The translations under genes and the position numbers were made by a program. Shown in pieces: positions 62,308-64,000 of a stretch of DNA of 64,000 bases (positions are counted from its first letter, which is position 1; each line of letters opens with the position of its first letter). The stretch spans positions 1-64,000 of the forward strand of contig CAWJQA010000018.1 of the NCBI GenBank assembly GCA_963844885.1, written 5' to 3'. The notes beneath the pieces were generated by a model that worked only from the letters and a program-made list of their open reading frames with translations, did no database searches and was not told the origin of the DNA. Origin of the DNA: DATMER01 sp963844885. Its GTDB lineage: Bacteria; Acidobacteriota; Thermoanaerobaculia; Multivoradales; UBA5704.

Positions 62308-63819
62308 GTGCGCCACAGTATCCTGCTTCTGTCCGTTGCCTTGCTGCTCGGAGGGACCGTCGCCGCCGAGGAGAACCCCGCGCCTCTGGCGCCTGCCAAG
62401 CCGGTCGAGATCCAGGACCGGATCGTCACCACGAAGCACAAGGCCGTGATCGGCGGTGTCCAGATCGCCTACACGGCCACCGCCGGCACCCTCGTCCTCC
62501 GGGATGAGGACGGCAAGGCCAAGGCGTCCATGTTCTTCGTGGCCTACACGCGCGACGGCGTGCAGGATCTCGCGCAGCGGCCGATCACGTTCACCTACAA
62601 CGGTGGCCCCGGATCGTCCTCGGTCTGGCTCCACATGGGTGCGTTCGGACCCCGCCGGGTGGCGCTGGACGACGAAGGCACGGCCCCGCCGCCTCCCTAC
62701 CGGCTCGTGGACAACGGCGAGTCGCTGCTCGACATCACCGACCTCGTGTTCATCGATCCGGTCATCACCGGTTTCAGCCGGCCGGCGGCCGGTGAGCGGC
62801 CCGGCCAGTTCCACGGCCTCCGGGAAGACGTCGAATCCGTCGGCCAACTCATCCATCTTTATACGAGCCGCTATGGCCGCTGGTCGTCGCCCAAATTCCT
62901 GGCCGGCGAAAGCTACGGCACGACCCGCTCCGCGGCCCTGGTCAACCATCTCCAGGAGCGCTATGGAATGTATTTCAACGGGATCGTGCTTCTGTCCTCG
63001 ATCCTCAACTTCCAGACCGTGCGCTTCGATGTGGGCAACGACCTGCCGTATCCGCTCTTTCTTCCGACCTATACCGCCACCGCCTGGTATCACAAGAAGC
63101 TGCCGGCCGACCTCCAGGGCGATCTCCGCAAGGCGCTCGACGAGGCCGAGCGCTTCGCTCTCGGCGACTACACCCTGGCTCTGGCACAGGGAAACAGCCT
63201 CGCTCCGGAGCGCCGGCACGCCATCGCCGGGACGCTCGCGCGGCTCACAGGCCTGTCAGTCGAGTATGTGGAGTCGGTGAACCTCCGGCCGGTCATCCAG
63301 CCGTTCACCAAGGAGCTGATGCGCTCCGAGCGCCGCACGGTGGGCCGGCTCGACAGCCGTTTCGAGGGTCTCGACCTCGCCGCGGCCGGCGAAGAGCCGG
63401 AGTTCGATCCCAGCTACGCCGCCATTCTCGGGCCTTTTTCCGGCGTTCTCAACGACTATGCGCGGCACGACCTCGGCTTCGAAAGCGACCTGCCGTACGA
63501 GATCCTGACCGACCGTGCCCGTCCCTGGAGCTTCCGCGATTTTGAGAACCGTTACGTCAACGTGGCCGAGGATCTGCGCGAGGCCATGGCCCGCAATCCC
63601 GCGCTCCGGGTTTTCGTGGCCAACGGTTTCTACGACCTCGCGACGCCCTACTTCGCCACCGAGTACACGTTCAATCACCTTGCGTTCGACCCCGGCTATG
63701 CGGAACGGGTGAGCCTGTCGTTTTACGAGGCCGGACACATGATGTACATCCGCAAGGTCGAGCGCGAAAAGCTGAAGCGCGAGATCGCCGCCTTCTACCG
63801 CACCGCGGCGGGAGGGTAG
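62308..63819 (+). CDS. secreted serine carboxypeptidase (S10)
   Basis: A 503-residue peptidase that removes C-terminal residues. GTG at 62308 with AGGAGG upstream. Signal peptide (RHSILLLSVALLLGGTVAA). NGGPGSSSVWLHMGAFGPRR is the S10 signature, the nucleophile is in LAGESYGTTRSAALV, the Asp is probably in VANGFYDLATP and the His in YEAGHMMYI. It is divergent from the VIT gene. Confidence 0.92.
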   Translation: MRHSILLLSVALLLGGTVAAEENPAPLAPAKPVEIQDRIVTTKHKAVIGGVQIAYTATAGTLVLRDEDGKAKASMFFVAYTRDGVQDLAQRPITFTYNGGPGSSSVWLHMGAFGPRRVALDDEGTAPPPPYRLVDNGESLLDITDLVFIDPVITGFSRPAAGERPGQFHGLREDVESVGQLIHLYTSRYGRWSSPKFLAGESYGTTRSAALVNHLQERYGMYFNGIVLLSSILNFQTVRFDVGNDLPYPLFLPTYTATAWYHKKLPADLQGDLRKALDEAERFALGDYTLALAQGNSLAPERRHAIAGTLARLTGLSVEYVESVNLRPVIQPFTKELMRSERRTVGRLDSRFEGLDLAAAGEEPEFDPSYAAILGPFSGVLNDYARHDLGFESDLPYEILTDRARPWSFRDFENRYVNVAEDLREAMARNPALRVFVANGFYDLATPYFATEYTFNHLAFDPGYAERVSLSFYEAGHMMYIRKVEREKLKREIAAFYRTAAGG

Positions 63820-63844
63820 AGAAGCGGCCCTCATCCCCCAGGCA

Positions 63845-64000
63845 TCAACCAAGCTCCTTTTCGGAGGCCTCCCGGGTTTCCAGCTCCATCGGCTCCTCGT
63901 GGACGAAATCGAGCCGGACGATGCGCCGGTTCATCTCCAGGATGCCCGGCGGAGTGCCCACGATCGTGCCACGCGCTTTGTAAACGTATTCGTGGGCCGG
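63845..64000 (-). CDS. C-terminal end of a gene running off the window
   Basis: The last 51 codons of a minus-strand frame (HEYVYKARGTIVGTPPGILE, then RRIVRLDFVHEEPMELETRE) ending in TGA at 63845. The fragment is too short to name. No frame break is seen up to the edge. Confidence 0.6.
   Translation of the reverse strand, partial: PAHEYVYKARGTIVGTPPGILEMNRRIVRLDFVHEEPMELETREASEKELG

Overview
The window most resembles an Acidobacteriota chromosome. It is very GC-rich and carries three secreted VWFA-type proteins of the kind expanded in Acidobacteria (24-2253, 31364-33060, 35489-38093). It also has a glyoxylate shunt, a split b6f-like bc complex with a multiheme cytochrome, and an aa3-type oxidase. 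No rRNA, tRNA or CRISPR array was recognised. The assignment is inferred from gene content, not from a marker gene.

Layout. 0-10 kb: a VWFA protein, then accessory DNA with a Phd/PIN module, an IS91-like element that splits a DUF6119/TIGR04141-type gene, a HepT/MntA pair, and a second Phd/PIN module whose toxin is internally deleted. 10-28 kb: a respiratory block. It holds Rieske, cytochrome b, subunit IV-like protein, an octaheme coiled-coil cytochrome and a cupredoxin lipoprotein; then CtaB, an ABC exporter, SCO, oxidase subunits I, III and IV, two small membrane proteins, subunit II and DUF420. 28-38 kb: malate synthase and isocitrate lyase, a VWFA protein, a Rieske oxygenase, DUF2277, a YhaM-like nuclease and a large VWA protein. 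38-43 kb: a palindromic tandem array, AT-richer foreign DNA and a REP-associated tyrosine transposase (RAYT) unit. 43-55 kb: mostly housekeeping genes (XseAB, TPR, FadJ, rhomboid, JAMM, MoeB) with a MazF-type module.

55-60.7 kb is the most unusual part. A platform segment is present twice (55261-56095 and 56387-57426). Each copy has a terminator, a 21-codon remnant of a tyrosine/integron-type integrase, a strong promoter and an attI-like end. The second copy leads into four gene cassettes. Each cassette starts with a 7-base core whose exact reverse complement recurs at the left end of its own attC site (GTTGGGC/GCCCAAC, GTTCGGC/GCCGAAC, GTTAGCC/GGCTAAC, GTTGGCC/GGCCAAC). This is the signature of integron cassettes. 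The cassettes encode a multi-pass membrane protein, a DUF4760-like protein plus a 50-residue membrane peptide, a TIR-XRE fusion that could be an anti-phage effector, and a single-pass protein. No complete integrase gene is visible, so the array is either a CALIN or a decayed integron in the unusual same-strand orientation.

60.8-64 kb: DUF1003, a VIT1/CCC1-type transporter, an S10 carboxypeptidase and a partial gene.

Quality note. At least ten genes, several of them essential (Rieske, cytochrome b, cox I, aceA, aceB), are broken by single-base indels while both flanking frames stay fully conserved. I read these as sequence or assembly errors and annotate them as single genes.
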